From the NCBI RefSeq assembly GCF_004216695.1, contig NZ_SGXC01000001.1:930001-994000 (forward strand): 64,000 nucleotides of DNA, in the 5' to 3' direction. The DNA comes from Pigmentiphaga kullae. Its GTDB lineage: Bacteria; Pseudomonadota; Gammaproteobacteria; Burkholderiales; Burkholderiaceae_B. The position numbers and the translations under genes were made by a program. Positions 1 to 9,070 of the stretch are shown here, piece by piece; position 1 is the first letter of the stretch, and each line of letters opens with the position of its first letter. The notes beneath the pieces are model-generated. The model was not told the origin of the DNA. It searched no databases and worked only from the letters and a program-made list of their open reading frames with translations.

Positions 1-1200
1 GACATGGTGCGCCGAAGGATGCGTTCCCGGAGGCGCCGCGCCTTCCTCGGCCAGCGCCTTGACGGCCTTCATCAGCGCGCGGCGCATCTTGACGATGCCG
101 TTGTCGGTGGAGGTCAGGTGCTCCTTGGTGCGATCCTGGATCGGGCCCATGCTTTCCTGCAGCGACGCATCCTGCATGCCGATGCCTTCGATGCCGCTGA
201 AGGTCCTGCCCGACTTCTGCGCCTCGCGGTCCATGAGGTAGTCGTTCTCCTTGTTCTGCAGGGGGCGGAACGTGCCCGGCACGTAGCGCACATGGATACC
301 CTTGCCGTCTTCCATCGCCTGGACCTCGCCTTCGGTCAGCGCACGGCCGGCGTGGTAGTCGAAGCTCCACGCCCAGCAGTTCTCGTCGTCGATGGGCACC
401 CAGAAATGGCCGTGCACCGGGTGGTCGCCGCGCGGCGGCACCATGGTGAAGCAGGGCATCAGCCACGGCGTGATGCGCCAGTAGTAGGAATCGTCGTCGG
501 CGTTGCGGCGCACACCCACCAGCAGTCCGGTGTCGGTGTCGACCACTTCGAACACCGGACGCAGATCCTTGAGGTTGTACTGGTTGCCGGCCGCGCCCTT
601 GAACAGGGGATCGGACTTCAGGCTGTCGCGGTGCAGCCACGAAACGTGGCTGGAATCGATGCCCCCTTCGAGCGCCTGCAACCAGTTGTTTTCCTGGATG
701 CGCTTGGACACGAAGCGCTGCGCGTCGGGCACCATCGCGAACTCGTACTCGGGCAGCGGCGGCTGGTGCTCGGGCGGACCCATGTAGGTCCACAGGATGC
801 CGCCACGCTCGACCAGCGGATACGAGGTGAGCTTGATGCGGCTGCGAAAGCCGCTGTCTTCCGCCTCGGACGGCACGTCCAGGCACTGGCCGTCGGCGGC
901 GTATTTCCAGCCGTGATAGGGGCAGCGGATGCCGCCGCCCTGGCCCTTCTCGTCGTAGCGGCCGAACCACAGCGACACGCCGCGATGCGCACAGAACTCG
1001 TCGATCAGGCCGATGTTGTCTTCCTCGTCGCGTATCGCCAGCAGCCGCTCGGACAGCAGCTTGACGCGCACCGGTTCACAGCCGGGAGCGGGCAGTTCGC
1101 GGCTCAGCATCACCGGCAGCCAGTAGCGGCGGAACAGCTCGCCCAGGGGCGTTCCCGGCCCCGTCTGGGTAAGCAGGTCGTTCTGTTCCTTCTTCAACAT
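1..1200 (-). CDS. Rieske non-heme iron aromatic ring-hydroxylating oxygenase, alpha subunit (C-terminus cut by window edge)
   Basis: The protein hydroxylates an aromatic or related substrate using electrons passed to a Rieske [2Fe-2S] centre and a mononuclear iron. The 400 visible residues carry the Rieske pair CAHR (near residue 69) and CPYHGW (near 92), and the mononuclear iron motif D-x-x-H-x4-H (IDSSHVSWLH). The start is a well-conserved MLKKEQNDLL N-terminus preceded by GAGGGGA. It resembles phthalate 4,5-dioxygenase-type oxygenases; the substrate cannot be told from sequence. The reading frame runs off base 1, so roughly the last few dozen residues are missing. It is divergent from a Bug receptor, with a palindrome-rich promoter between them and an IclR regulator nearby. 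Confidence 0.93.
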   Translation of the reverse strand, partial: MLKKEQNDLLTQTGPGTPLGELFRRYWLPVMLSRELPAPGCEPVRVKLLSERLLAIRDEEDNIGLIDEFCAHRGVSLWFGRYDEKGQGGGIRCPYHGWKYAADGQCLDVPSEAEDSGFRSRIKLTSYPLVERGGILWTYMGPPEHQPPLPEYEFAMVPDAQRFVSKRIQENNWLQALEGGIDSSHVSWLHRDSLKSDPLFKGAAGNQYNLKDLRPVFEVVDTDTGLLVGVRRNADDDSYYWRITPWLMPCFTMVPPRGDHPVHGHFWVPIDDENCWAWSFDYHAGRALTEGEVQAMEDGKGIHVRYVPGTFRPLQNKENDYLMDREAQKSGRTFSGIEGIGMQDASLQESMGPIQDRTKEHLTSTDNGIVKMRRALMKAVKALAEEGAAPPGTHPSAHHV

Positions 1201-1223
1201 CTTGAGTCCCCTCGCTTGAAATC

Positions 1224-1260
1224 GTTCCGTATATAGGAACACTGTTCCTTGATAGGAAAC
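1224..1260. promoter_or_regulatory. GTTCC/GGAAC inverted-repeat array, candidate IclR operator
   Basis: The 143-bp divergent promoter region between the oxygenase and the Bug receptor has GTTCC at 1224, GGAAC at 1236, GTTCC at 1244 and GGAAA at 1255. These form a perfect 13-bp palindrome GGAACACTGTTCC (1236-1248) and two wider inverted repeats each enclosing ATAGGAA. IclR-family proteins bind palindromes of this general kind. The IclR gene about 1.25 kb away is the natural candidate, which is inference. Confidence 0.55.
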
Positions 1261-1343
1261 AAAGTTATCATTCGCTCGATCCCGATGTCAATGCGGTCCG
1301 AGCCGCGGCGGGACATCAGAACCTGAAGAAAGGAGACAAGCCG

Positions 1344-2321
1344 ATGGCCATTCAACGCCATTTCCTCGCGCGCCTGCTGTGCGCGAGCCTTGCAGCCGGC
1401 GCGCTCGCGGCGCCCGCCTGTGCGCAGGATCCGTGGCCCACCCGCCCGGTGAAGATCGTGGTGCCCTACGCGCCCGGCGGCAGCGCCGACACGCTGGGCC
1501 GGCTGATCGCGCGCCATCTTGCCGAGACGTTCAAGCAAAGCTTCGTGGTGGACAACCGCGGCGGCGCGGGCGGCGTGATCGGTTCGCAGATGGTGGCGCG
1601 CGCCGAACCCGACGGCTATACGCTGGTGGTGTCGGGCATCGGCTCGCACGTGGTCGCCCCGTTGACCAACGCGACCAGCTTCGACCCGATCAAGGACTTC
1701 ACCCACATCGCCCTGCTGGGCGGACCGCCCACCGTGCTGGCGGTCAACGTCGCGCAGCCCATCAAGGACGTGCCCGGCTTCATCAAGCAGGTCAAGTCCA
1801 TGCCCGAGGGCCTGAGCTGGGCCTCGCCCGGACAGGGCACGCACGGCGCGCTGATCGGCGAAGCCTTCCGCCAGATCACCAAGCTGAACCTGGTACACAT
1901 CAGCTATAAGGGCGCGGGTCCCGCCGTGGCCGACGTGGCCGCCAACCAGGTGCCGGCCGCCTTCATCACGCTCAGCACCGCCGCCGGCAACATCAAGGCG
2001 GGCAAGCTGCGTCCGCTGGCCGTGACCTCGGCGCAGCGCGTGGCCGACTTCCCCGACATCCCGACCTTCAAGGAACTGGGCTATCCGCAGCTGACCGGCA
2101 CCACCTGGTTCTCGCTGTCGGGCCCCGCCGGCATGTCGCCCGAACTGGTCACCAGGCTCAACCTGGCAGTGCGCAAGGCCTTGCAGTCGCCGGAAGGCCA
2201 GACCGAACTGCGGGCCCAGAACATGGAGACCTTCGACTGGGACGCGCCCACGTTCAACGATTTCGTGAAAAAGGAAATCGTGCACTGGAAACAATACATA
2301 GAGCCCCCCCCTACGCGCTGA
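1344..2321 (+). CDS. Bug-family tripartite tricarboxylate transporter substrate-binding protein
   Basis: A periplasmic solute receptor of the TctC/Bug family, 325 residues, the usual length. The N-terminus is a clear signal peptide ending near AACAQD. The family hallmarks follow: WPTRPVKIVVPYAPGG at about 30-45, GxLIARHL, and PDGYTL near 90. The start has GAAAGGAG six to eight bases upstream. No membrane components (TctA/TctB) are adjacent, so it is a solitary receptor. Its position divergent to the Rieske oxygenase suggests that it binds the oxygenase substrate or a related carboxylate; this is inferred from context. Confidence 0.93.
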   Translation: MAIQRHFLARLLCASLAAGALAAPACAQDPWPTRPVKIVVPYAPGGSADTLGRLIARHLAETFKQSFVVDNRGGAGGVIGSQMVARAEPDGYTLVVSGIGSHVVAPLTNATSFDPIKDFTHIALLGGPPTVLAVNVAQPIKDVPGFIKQVKSMPEGLSWASPGQGTHGALIGEAFRQITKLNLVHISYKGAGPAVADVAANQVPAAFITLSTAAGNIKAGKLRPLAVTSAQRVADFPDIPTFKELGYPQLTGTTWFSLSGPAGMSPELVTRLNLAVRKALQSPEGQTELRAQNMETFDWDAPTFNDFVKKEIVHWKQYIEPPPTR

Positions 2322-2336
2322 CGCGCGCAAGGAAAG

Positions 2337-2430
2337 CCCCACCCCCTACGCCCTTCGGGCGCCCCCTCAAGGGGGCGAAACCGGCGGACTGGCAAAGCCA
2401 GATCCGCGGTTTCCTGGGCCTGGTGGGACT
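2337..2430 (+). repeat. Hairpin-rich intergenic repeat, copy A
   Basis: Three consecutive hairpins fill most of the gap between the Bug gene and the IclR gene. Hairpin 1 is GCCC/GGGC at 2350-2360, hairpin 2 GCCCCC/GGGGGC at 2361-2376, and hairpin 3 is a compound stem 2377-2413. Hairpin 3 has outer pairing GAAACC/GGTTTC, middle GCGGA/TCCGC, inner CTGGC/GCCAG, an AAA loop and one unpaired base on each side. Copies B and C near 14 kb keep this architecture with compensating base changes. It may act as a terminator or a REP-like element. Confidence 0.7.
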
Positions 2431-2511
2431 TTCCTGGTTTGCCGCTTCCGTGCTTCGCTGGGTGCCAGCACTTGGTATAAAGGTGGGTTGACGCAAACAT
2501 TGTCCATCATC

Positions 2512-3291
2512 ATGCAAGACACTCAGGACGGGGGCGAGGGGCGGCTTTCATCGGTTGCTTCGGCCATCCGTGTGCTCAAGGCGTTTTCCGAGACGGAAGT
2601 CGAGATCGGGATCAGTACGCTTGCCAAGCGGCTGGGGCTGGCCAAGAGCACGGTGCACCGGCTGGCCAGCACGCTGACGGCCGAGGGGCTGTTGGAGCAG
2701 AATCCGGAGAACGGCCGCTACCGGCTGGGGCTGGGGCTGTTCGCGCTGGGCGCGCTGGTGCGGCGGCGCATGGATATTTCGACGCAGGCCCTGCCCTATC
2801 TGCACGAGCTGCGCGAGATCACCGGCGAAACCGTGCACCTGGCCACGCTGGAGCAGAGCAACATCATCTATCTGTTCAACCTCGAAAGCCATCAGGCCAT
2901 ACGCATGCGTTCGTACGTGGGTGCGCGCAAGCCCGCCTTCTGCACCAGCGAGGGCCGCGCGCTGCTGGCCTTCCAGAGCGCGGACGTGCTGGCGCGCGTG
3001 CTCAAGGACGGCCTCGCGCCGCGCACGCCGAACACTCCGACCGATCCGGCCCTGCTGCGCGGCACGCTGGAACAGGTGCGCCGCGAAGGCTATGCGCAGG
3101 ACGACGAGGAAAGCGAGGTCGGCATGCGGGGCCTCGCGGCGCCGGTGCGCGACCATACCGGACAGGTCATCGCCGCGATCGGCGTGGCGGGCCCCATCCA
3201 GCGGCTGACCAAGAAAGCAGTGCGCGGCTTCGTCGCGCCCGTGCTCCAGGCCGCGGACGGCGTGTCGGCGCGGCTGGGCTACCAGTCCTGA
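2512..3291 (+). CDS. IclR-family transcriptional regulator
   Basis: A 259-residue regulator with an N-terminal winged helix-turn-helix (about 10-75; LAKRLGLAKSTVHRLASTL is the recognition region) and a C-terminal effector-binding domain. Length and domain order are normal for IclR proteins. I used ATG at 2512; an in-frame TTG at 2488 would add eight residues and sits directly against AGGTGGG, which is too close for a normal ribosome site. It probably controls the oxygenase/Bug divergent promoter, which holds GTTCC/GGAAC palindromes. It is followed 18 bp later by a cobW-type gene. Confidence 0.93.
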   Translation: MQDTQDGGEGRLSSVASAIRVLKAFSETEVEIGISTLAKRLGLAKSTVHRLASTLTAEGLLEQNPENGRYRLGLGLFALGALVRRRMDISTQALPYLHELREITGETVHLATLEQSNIIYLFNLESHQAIRMRSYVGARKPAFCTSEGRALLAFQSADVLARVLKDGLAPRTPNTPTDPALLRGTLEQVRREGYAQDDEESEVGMRGLAAPVRDHTGQVIAAIGVAGPIQRLTKKAVRGFVAPVLQAADGVSARLGYQS

Positions 3292-3309
3292 ACGGACGCG
3301 CGATCATCC

Positions 3310-4338
3310 ATGGCCGCCTCGTCTCCCATCCCCGTCTATCTGCTGGCCGGCTTCCTGGGCAGCGGCAAGACGACCCTGCTGTCCGCCTGGCTGGAGCAGC
3401 CGGGGCTGCGGGGCGCGGCGGTGATCGTCAACGAACTGGGCGAGGTCGGGCTGGACGGCGCCTTGCTGGGCGTGACCGAACAGGCGTCGCTGGTGTCGGG
3501 TTCGTGCGTGTGCTGCACCGGCCTGCCGGGCCTGGAGCAAGCCCTGGAGGACTTGTTCTGGGCGCGGCTGCAACGCCGCATGCCGGCGTTTCCCGCCGTG
3601 GCCATCGAGACCACGGGCATGGCCGATCCGGCTCCCATCATCCAGGCCTTCCAGGATCATCCGCTATTGCGTGAACGCTACCGCCTGCGGGCCGTCGTCA
3701 CGGTGGCGGGCGCGCCGGCCGGCACGGCAGTGCTCGATCGCCATCCGGAAGCGCAGGCGCAGGTGCGCGCGGCGCATGCGCTGATCATGACCAAGACACG
3801 GGAGACGCCTGGCGAGACGACCCGGGCCCTGGCGGGACGACTGGCCGCCTTGAACCCCGAGGCGCCCATGCTGGTCTCCAACCAGGCCGACCTGCCGTGG
3901 GACCGCGTGTGGCAAGCCATCGCGCCGCAAGCTTCGCAAGAAAGCGATGCCGTGCCCAGGCTGGCGGCAATCGACGTGGATCACGGCAATAATGAACATG
4001 CTCATTTTCACGAGAATGATGAGCACGTTCATCACCATGACGCCCAGGCGCATTTCCTTGCCCTGCCCGATGCCGTCGCGCGCGATGCGCTGCTGATCCG
4101 TTTGCATGCGCTGGCAGATACATTGGGGGACGACCTGCTGCGGCTCAAGGGCACCGCGGTGCTGGCCGATGGCCAGCGCCGGATGGTGCAGTTTGCGCCC
4201 GACGACAGGCGCTTCGATGTGCGCCCCCTGTCCGCTGCGGCCGGTGCCGCCATGCCCCCGGCCGGTTTGACCGTGATTGCCATGCATGCGAGCGTCGAGC
4301 GGATCGCGGCGGCCTTCTTCGGAAATACGGCGGCATAG
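3310..4338 (+). CDS. CobW/COG0523-family GTPase (metallochaperone-like)
   Basis: A 342-residue G3E GTPase of the CobW/ZNG/YjiA group, which delivers or handles transition metals. Visible are the P-loop GFLGSGKTT (about 14-22), the metal-binding CxCC motif (CVCC near 71-74), the ETTGMADP switch region, and a histidine-rich loop around residues 219-243 with seven His in a short acidic stretch. The C-terminal CobW domain follows. It starts only 18 bp after the IclR stop and has no obvious strong ribosome site. The metal, probably zinc from the His-rich loop, is inference. Confidence 0.9.
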   Translation: MAASSPIPVYLLAGFLGSGKTTLLSAWLEQPGLRGAAVIVNELGEVGLDGALLGVTEQASLVSGSCVCCTGLPGLEQALEDLFWARLQRRMPAFPAVAIETTGMADPAPIIQAFQDHPLLRERYRLRAVVTVAGAPAGTAVLDRHPEAQAQVRAAHALIMTKTRETPGETTRALAGRLAALNPEAPMLVSNQADLPWDRVWQAIAPQASQESDAVPRLAAIDVDHGNNEHAHFHENDEHVHHHDAQAHFLALPDAVARDALLIRLHALADTLGDDLLRLKGTAVLADGQRRMVQFAPDDRRFDVRPLSAAAGAAMPPAGLTVIAMHASVERIAAAFFGNTAA

Positions 4339-4371
4339 CGGCATACTCGTCCCGCGCGCCGCCGACAGCGA

Positions 4372-5313
4372 TCAGCTGTTTTCCAGCACGTCCGCCAGGC
4401 CCTGCTTTTCCAGCAGCGACGACAGGTGTTCCCAACCGTGGAAGTCGATGATGATCTGGCCGCGTTCCTTCGCGCCGATCTTGAAGGCTACCTGCGTGCC
4501 CAGCCGATCGGACAGCGCCTCTTCCAACCGCAGCACGTCGCGCGACTTGGCCGCGGGCCTGCGGCTGGATTTCTGCGCGGCTTCCTGCAGTGTCTGCGCG
4601 ACGAGCTTCTCGGCTTCGCGCACCGATAGCCGCTTGGCCACGATCTGCGTGGCGAGCTGGATCTGCGTGGCGGCATCCACCGCCAGCAGCGCGCGTGCGT
4701 GGCCCATGTCGAGATCGCCGGCCAGCAGCATGGTCTGCACCGGCGCGGCCAGGTTCAGCAGGCGCAGCAGGTTGCTCGTGGCCGAACGCGAGCGGCCGAT
4801 GGCCTGGGCCGCCTGCTCGTGCGTCATGCCGAATTCGCCGATCAATCGCTGCACGCCCTGTGCTTCTTCCAGCGGATTCAAGTCCTCGCGCTGGATGTTC
4901 TCGATCAGCGCCATGACCGCGGCGTTCTCGTCGCTGACCTCGCGCACCAGCACCGGCACCTCGGTCAGGCCGGCCAGCTGCGCGGCGCGAAAGCGCCGTT
5001 CGCCCGCGATGATCTCGTAGCGGCCGCCCTCGATCGCGCGAACCAGGATGGGTTGCATCACGCCCTGGGTGCGTATCGATTCGGCCAGTTCGCCCAGCGC
5101 GCCTTCGTCCATGCGCGAGCGCGGCTGGTAGCGGCCGGCCTGCATGCTGGCCACCGGCAGCGCGTTGGGCGGACCTTCCTTCGGTTCGGGCTGCGCCGTG
5201 GACTTGGTTCCCAGCGTGCTGACCGCCGGCATGTCGGCGCCCAGCAGCGCGTCCAGTCCGCGTCCGAGTCCTTTGGGTTTCTTCACACCCTTAGATCCTG
5301 CTTTCATTTCCAT
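4372..5313 (-). CDS. parB: Chromosome partitioning protein ParB
   Basis: Binds parS and spreads to form the partition complex that ParA moves. The 313-residue protein opens with the conserved KGLGRGLDALLG segment, then the CTPase/ParB box with GERRFRAAQLAGL, then a helix-turn-helix (HEQAAQAIGRSRSATSNLLRLL), and ends with the dimerisation domain. ATG at 5313 is chosen because GGGGAAG lies about seven bases upstream; the second ATG at 5307 is possible. The open frame continues upstream into parA, but that part is not ParB. parB follows parA by 17 bp, and matching parS sites lie upstream of mnmG. Confidence 0.97.
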   Translation of the reverse strand: MEMKAGSKGVKKPKGLGRGLDALLGADMPAVSTLGTKSTAQPEPKEGPPNALPVASMQAGRYQPRSRMDEGALGELAESIRTQGVMQPILVRAIEGGRYEIIAGERRFRAAQLAGLTEVPVLVREVSDENAAVMALIENIQREDLNPLEEAQGVQRLIGEFGMTHEQAAQAIGRSRSATSNLLRLLNLAAPVQTMLLAGDLDMGHARALLAVDAATQIQLATQIVAKRLSVREAEKLVAQTLQEAAQKSSRRPAAKSRDVLRLEEALSDRLGTQVAFKIGAKERGQIIIDFHGWEHLSSLLEKQGLADVLENS

Positions 5314-5330
5314 GATGTGCTTCCCCAAAG

Positions 5331-6200
5331 CTATAGCGTTTTCATACGCTCTATCATTTCCGCCCCGAAGGCCACGTAGGCCTGCGCCCCCTTGGACGCG
5401 GGGTCGAACACCACGCCCGGCAGGCCATAGCTGGGCGCCTCGGCCAGCCTGACGTTGCGCGGGATGATGCTCTTGAATACCTTGTCGCCGAAGTGGCTCT
5501 CGAGTTGCGCCGAGACCTGCTGCTGCAAGGTCACGCGCGGATCGAACATCACGCGCAAGAGCCCGATCACGCGCAGGTCGGGATTCAGGTTGGCGTGGAC
5601 CCGCTTGATGGTGTTGACCAGGTCCGACAGCCCTTCCAGCGCGAAGTACTCGCACTGCATCGGAATGATCACGCCATGCGCGGCGGCCAGGCCGTTGAGC
5701 GTCAGCAGCGACAAGGTGGGCGGGCAGTCGATCAGTACGAAGTCGTAGCGGTCGGCCACGGCGGCGATGGCATGCTTGAGCTGGCGCTCGCGTTCCTCGA
5801 GCTCCACCAGGTCGATCTCGGCGCCCGCCAGTTCGCGGTTGGAGGGCAGGACGTCATAGCCGCTCTCCGATGCCTTGGCGGCCTCGGCAATGCTGGCCTC
5901 GCCGATCAGCACCTGGTAGAGCGTGGCCTGCAGCTCGCGCTTGTCGATGCCGCTGCCCATGGTGGCGTTGCCCTGCGGATCGAGATCGACCAGCAGCACG
6001 CGCTGCTCCTGGGCCACGAGGGCCGCCGCCAGATTGACCGCGGTGGTGGTCTTGCCGACACCGCCCTTCTGGTTCGCGATGCAGAAGATGCGGGCGGTGC
6101 GCTTGGCGGCCAGCGGCTCGGCGCCGCTGATCGCCTCCAGCTCGCCGGCTTCTTCTCCGGACGGTGCCGCCTCGTTGACCATGCTGGAATTGGAAGACAT
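5331..6200 (-). CDS. parA: Chromosome partitioning ATPase ParA
   Basis: A Soj/ParA-type deviant Walker ATPase that segregates origin regions. The sequence shows KGGVGKTT in the P-loop (about residues 44-51), the switch DLDPQGNA, and the Walker-B-like DFVLIDCPP. ATG at 6200 gives 289 residues with an N-terminal tail of about 36 residues before the ATPase fold; the internal ATG at 6182 would shorten it by six. It lies between rsmG and parB in the classic mnmG-rsmG-parA-parB order, all transcribed in one direction. Confidence 0.97.
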   Translation of the reverse strand: MSSNSSMVNEAAPSGEEAGELEAISGAEPLAAKRTARIFCIANQKGGVGKTTTAVNLAAALVAQEQRVLLVDLDPQGNATMGSGIDKRELQATLYQVLIGEASIAEAAKASESGYDVLPSNRELAGAEIDLVELEERERQLKHAIAAVADRYDFVLIDCPPTLSLLTLNGLAAAHGVIIPMQCEYFALEGLSDLVNTIKRVHANLNPDLRVIGLLRVMFDPRVTLQQQVSAQLESHFGDKVFKSIIPRNVRLAEAPSYGLPGVVFDPASKGAQAYVAFGAEMIERMKTL

Positions 6201-6294
6201 CGAATACAACCTGATTATTGGGTGAATCTGACGCGCCGATGGCCGGCGCCGCGTTCTGCTAACCCTCGTTTGCCCCGCCCTCGACGCGGTCCAT

Positions 6295-6972
6295 TCAGAC
6301 CAGGCAGCGGCGGGCGGACAATCTTGGCACATAAAGCGTCGTGACGCCTTCCACCTGCCATGCCCCCTGGTCCTTCAACGCCTGCATCTCGTCTTCCGGC
6401 GGATGGCCCTTCATGGCGGCCAGCCGCCCCCCGGGCTTGACGTGGCGTCCGGCCAGCGCGGCAAAGTCGTGCAGCGACGCGAACGCGCGCGAGACGACGA
6501 TGTCGCACTCGGCGGGTTCGAGCTCCTCGACCCGCGCGTGCGTCGCCTCCAGGTTGGGCAGCCGCAGCACTCCCGCCACGTGCTTGATGAACGCGGTCTT
6601 CTTTTCCACCGCGTCCACGCAGCGCACCTGCCACTCCGGCCGGCAGATGGCCAGGACCACGCCGGGCAGCCCCCCGCCCGATCCCACGTCCAGGATGCTG
6701 GCGGGCTGGCCGGCAAGACGCTGGGCCAGTTCCGGCACCACCGACAAGCTGTCTGTTATGTGGTGCAAAAGCATCTGCTCAGGCTCGCGTATGGCCGTGA
6801 GGTTGTAGGTGCGGTTCCAGCGCAGCATCTGCGCCAGGTAATTCAGCAGCAGATCGATGCGCGCATGATCGAGCGGCAGGCGCAACACCGCGCAGTCCGA
6901 CTCGAGCTGGGCGGCGAATACCGCGCCATTGAAAGGTTCCTGCATCGGGATCGGTTTCCGGGACATGTTCAT
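6295..6972 (-). CDS. rsmG: 16S rRNA (guanine527-N7)-methyltransferase RsmG
   Basis: Methylates G527 of 16S rRNA with S-adenosylmethionine. The 225-residue protein carries the NLTAIREP motif and the SAM-binding DVGSGGGLPG motif, followed by the VSRAFASLHDF region typical of RsmG (GidB). I place the start at ATG 6972 because GGAGG lies eight bases upstream; ATG at 6966 and 6948 are in-frame alternatives. Frame remains open further upstream, but through hairpin-rich non-coding DNA. It is downstream of mnmG and upstream of parA. Confidence 0.95.
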   Translation of the reverse strand: MNMSRKPIPMQEPFNGAVFAAQLESDCAVLRLPLDHARIDLLLNYLAQMLRWNRTYNLTAIREPEQMLLHHITDSLSVVPELAQRLAGQPASILDVGSGGGLPGVVLAICRPEWQVRCVDAVEKKTAFIKHVAGVLRLPNLEATHARVEELEPAECDIVVSRAFASLHDFAALAGRHVKPGGRLAAMKGHPPEDEMQALKDQGAWQVEGVTTLYVPRLSARRCLV

Positions 6973-7008
6973 GGGACGGCCCTCCGGCGGCCGGGAGCTC
7001 CCCTTGCC

Positions 7009-7096
7009 GGGGAAGCGGGCGCGCTTCCCCGCATACCACGCATCGATACCGACGAGCCTCCTGTCTCGTCGTGGCGCGGCTTTTCTCCCAGGAGAA
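7009..7096. other. Hairpin-dense mnmG-rsmG intergenic segment
   Basis: The 157-bp gap between mnmG and rsmG contains three separate stem-loops: GGGGAAGCG/CGCTTCCCC (7009-7030, 4-base loop), GACGAG/CTCGTC (7051-7070) and TTCTCC/GGAGAA (7083-7096). None has a convincing T-tract on the minus strand, so they may tune mRNA processing or attenuation rather than end transcription. Function is unknown. Confidence 0.45.
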
Positions 7097-7129
7097 GGCG
7101 TGTGGTTGTCGAACGGCCGTGGGACACGC

Positions 7130-9070
7130 TCATGCCGCCCGGTTCGCATCGGCGGCGGAATCGGCATCCAGCCTTCCGTATTGCCGGCGCTTCAGGTGTA
7201 TCAGCAGGAGCGAGATGGCGGCAGGCGTGATGCCCGAGATACGGGCGGCCTGGCCGATGGTTTGCGGCCGATGGGTCTTGAGCTTCTGACGGACTTCGAA
7301 GGACAGGCTGCGCACCGAGTCGTAGTCGATGTCTTCGGGTATGCGCTGGTTCTCGTGCCCGGCCTGCTTGTCGATCTCGTTTTGCTGGCGCGCGATGTAA
7401 CCCGCGTACTTGACCTGGATCTCGACCTGTTCGGCAACGATCTGGTCGCTTACGCCCGGACCCGCCAGCAATTCTTCGTCCGCGTTCTTCGCTTGCATAA
7501 GAGCATCATAGGAAACGTTGGGGCGCTTGAGCAAGTCGAATAGTGTGTACTCACGCTCGATCGCCTTGCCCAATAGCGGCTCGGCGGCATGGGCCGGGAA
7601 AATCCGGGGATTGATCCACGTGGAACGCAGGCGCTCGACCTCGCTCGCCACGGCATCCCGCTTGCGGTTGAAGGCATCCCAGCGCGTGTCGTCCACCAGC
7701 CCGAGCTGGCGGCCGGTTTCCGTCAGGCGCCAGTCGGCATTGTCTTCGCGCAGGCTCAGGCGATACTCGGCCCGCGATGTGAACATGCGATAAGGCTCGG
7801 TCACGCCACGCGTGACCAGATCGTCGGCCAGCACACCCAGGTAAGCCTGGTCGCGACGCGGCACCCAGGCTTCCTCGCCCTTCACCTTCAGGGCGGCGTT
7901 GATGCCGGCCAGCAGTCCTTGCGCGGCGGCTTCTTCGTAGCCCGTCGTACCGTTGATCTGTCCGGCGAAGAACAGCCCAGAAATGGCACGGGTCTCCAGC
8001 GAGGTCTTCAGTCCACGTGGATCGAAATAGTCGTATTCGATGGCATAGCCCGGCCGCAGGATATGAGCGTTCTCCAGTCCGGGCAACGAATGGATCAGGT
8101 CGAGCTGCACATCGAAAGGCAGGCTGGTCGATACCCCGTTCGGGTAGAACTCGTGGGTGGTCAGACCTTCCGGTTCCAGGAAAACCTGATGGGATGTCTT
8201 GTCCGCGAAGCGGTGGATCTTGTCTTCGATGGACGGGCAATAACGCGGCCCCACCCCTTCGATGACCCCGGTGTACATGGGCGAGCGGTCCAGACCGCCA
8301 CGTATGATCTCGTGCGTCCGCGCATTCGTGTGCGTGATCCAGCACGGAAGCTGGCGCGGATGCATGGCGGCATCGCCCAGGTAGGAGAACACCGGTACCG
8401 GATCCAGGTCTCCGGGCTGTTCTTCCAGCACGCTGAAGTCGATGGATCGCCCGTCGATACGGGGCGGCGTACCGGTTTTCAGGCGGCCCTGGCCCAGCTT
8501 GAGTTCCTGCAGGCGCTTGCCCAGCGAGATGGCCGGCGGATCGCCCGCCCGGCCGGCCGAGTAGTTCTGCAGTCCCACGTGAACCAGTCCATTCAGGAAG
8601 GTACCGGCAGTCAACACCACCGCCCTCGCACGGAAACGAAGGCCGATCTGGGTGACCGCTCCTACGACCTTGTCCCCTTCCAGCATCAGGTCGTCCACCG
8701 CTTGCTGGAACAACCAGAGATTGGGCTGGTTCTCCAGGCGATGACGAATGGCCTTGCGGTAGAGCACTCGGTCGGCCTGGGCTCGGGTAGCCCGAACCGC
8801 CGGCCCTTTGGACGCATTCAGGATACGGAACTGGATCCCCGCTTCGTCGGTGGCCAGCGCCATCGCCCCACCCAGCGCATCGACTTCCTTTACCAGATGG
8901 CCCTTGCCTATTCCGCCTATGGAGGGATTGCAGGACATCTGCCCCAGGGTCTCGATGTTATGCGTGAGCAGCAGCGTCTTGCAGCCAGCGCGCGCGGCCG
9001 CCAATGCGGCCTCGGTACCGGCGTGGCCGCCGCCTACAACAATCACATCAAATTCGGTTGGATACAGCAT
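7130..9070 (-). CDS. mnmG: tRNA uridine-5-carboxymethylaminomethyl modification enzyme MnmG (GidA)
   Basis: With MnmE it installs the cmnm5 group on wobble uridine 34 of tRNAs, using FAD and methylene-tetrahydrofolate. The 646-residue length is normal. The N-terminal FAD dinucleotide fold [16 protein letters not shown] spans about residues 11-26, followed by the GidA signatures [12 protein letters not shown] and [20 protein letters not shown]. The helical C-terminal MnmE/tRNA-binding domain is complete. It heads the mnmG-rsmG-parA-parB block, and the region upstream of its start holds the parS sites. Confidence 0.98.
   Translation of the reverse strand: MLYPTEFDVIVVGGGHAGTEAALAAARAGCKTLLLTHNIETLGQMSCNPSIGGIGKGHLVKEVDALGGAMALATDEAGIQFRILNASKGPAVRATRAQADRVLYRKAIRHRLENQPNLWLFQQAVDDLMLEGDKVVGAVTQIGLRFRARAVVLTAGTFLNGLVHVGLQNYSAGRAGDPPAISLGKRLQELKLGQGRLKTGTPPRIDGRSIDFSVLEEQPGDLDPVPVFSYLGDAAMHPRQLPCWITHTNARTHEIIRGGLDRSPMYTGVIEGVGPRYCPSIEDKIHRFADKTSHQVFLEPEGLTTHEFYPNGVSTSLPFDVQLDLIHSLPGLENAHILRPGYAIEYDYFDPRGLKTSLETRAISGLFFAGQINGTTGYEEAAAQGLLAGINAALKVKGEEAWVPRRDQAYLGVLADDLVTRGVTEPYRMFTSRAEYRLSLREDNADWRLTETGRQLGLVDDTRWDAFNRKRDAVASEVERLRSTWINPRIFPAHAAEPLLGKAIEREYTLFDLLKRPNVSYDALMQAKNADEELLAGPGVSDQIVAEQVEIQVKYAGYIARQQNEIDKQAGHENQRIPEDIDYDSVRSLSFEVRQKLKTHRPQTIGQAARISGITPAAISLLLIHLKRRQYGRLDADSAADANRAA

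Noticed and set aside
2488-2511. TTG at 2488 as the IclR start
   Set aside because: The purine-rich stretch touches the TTG with no spacer, and family members begin at about the ATG at 2512; retained only as an alternative.
7614-7630. Third parS-like sequence inside mnmG (around CCACGTGGAAC)
   Set aside because: Only 12 of 16 bases match and it lies in coding sequence; chance is likely.
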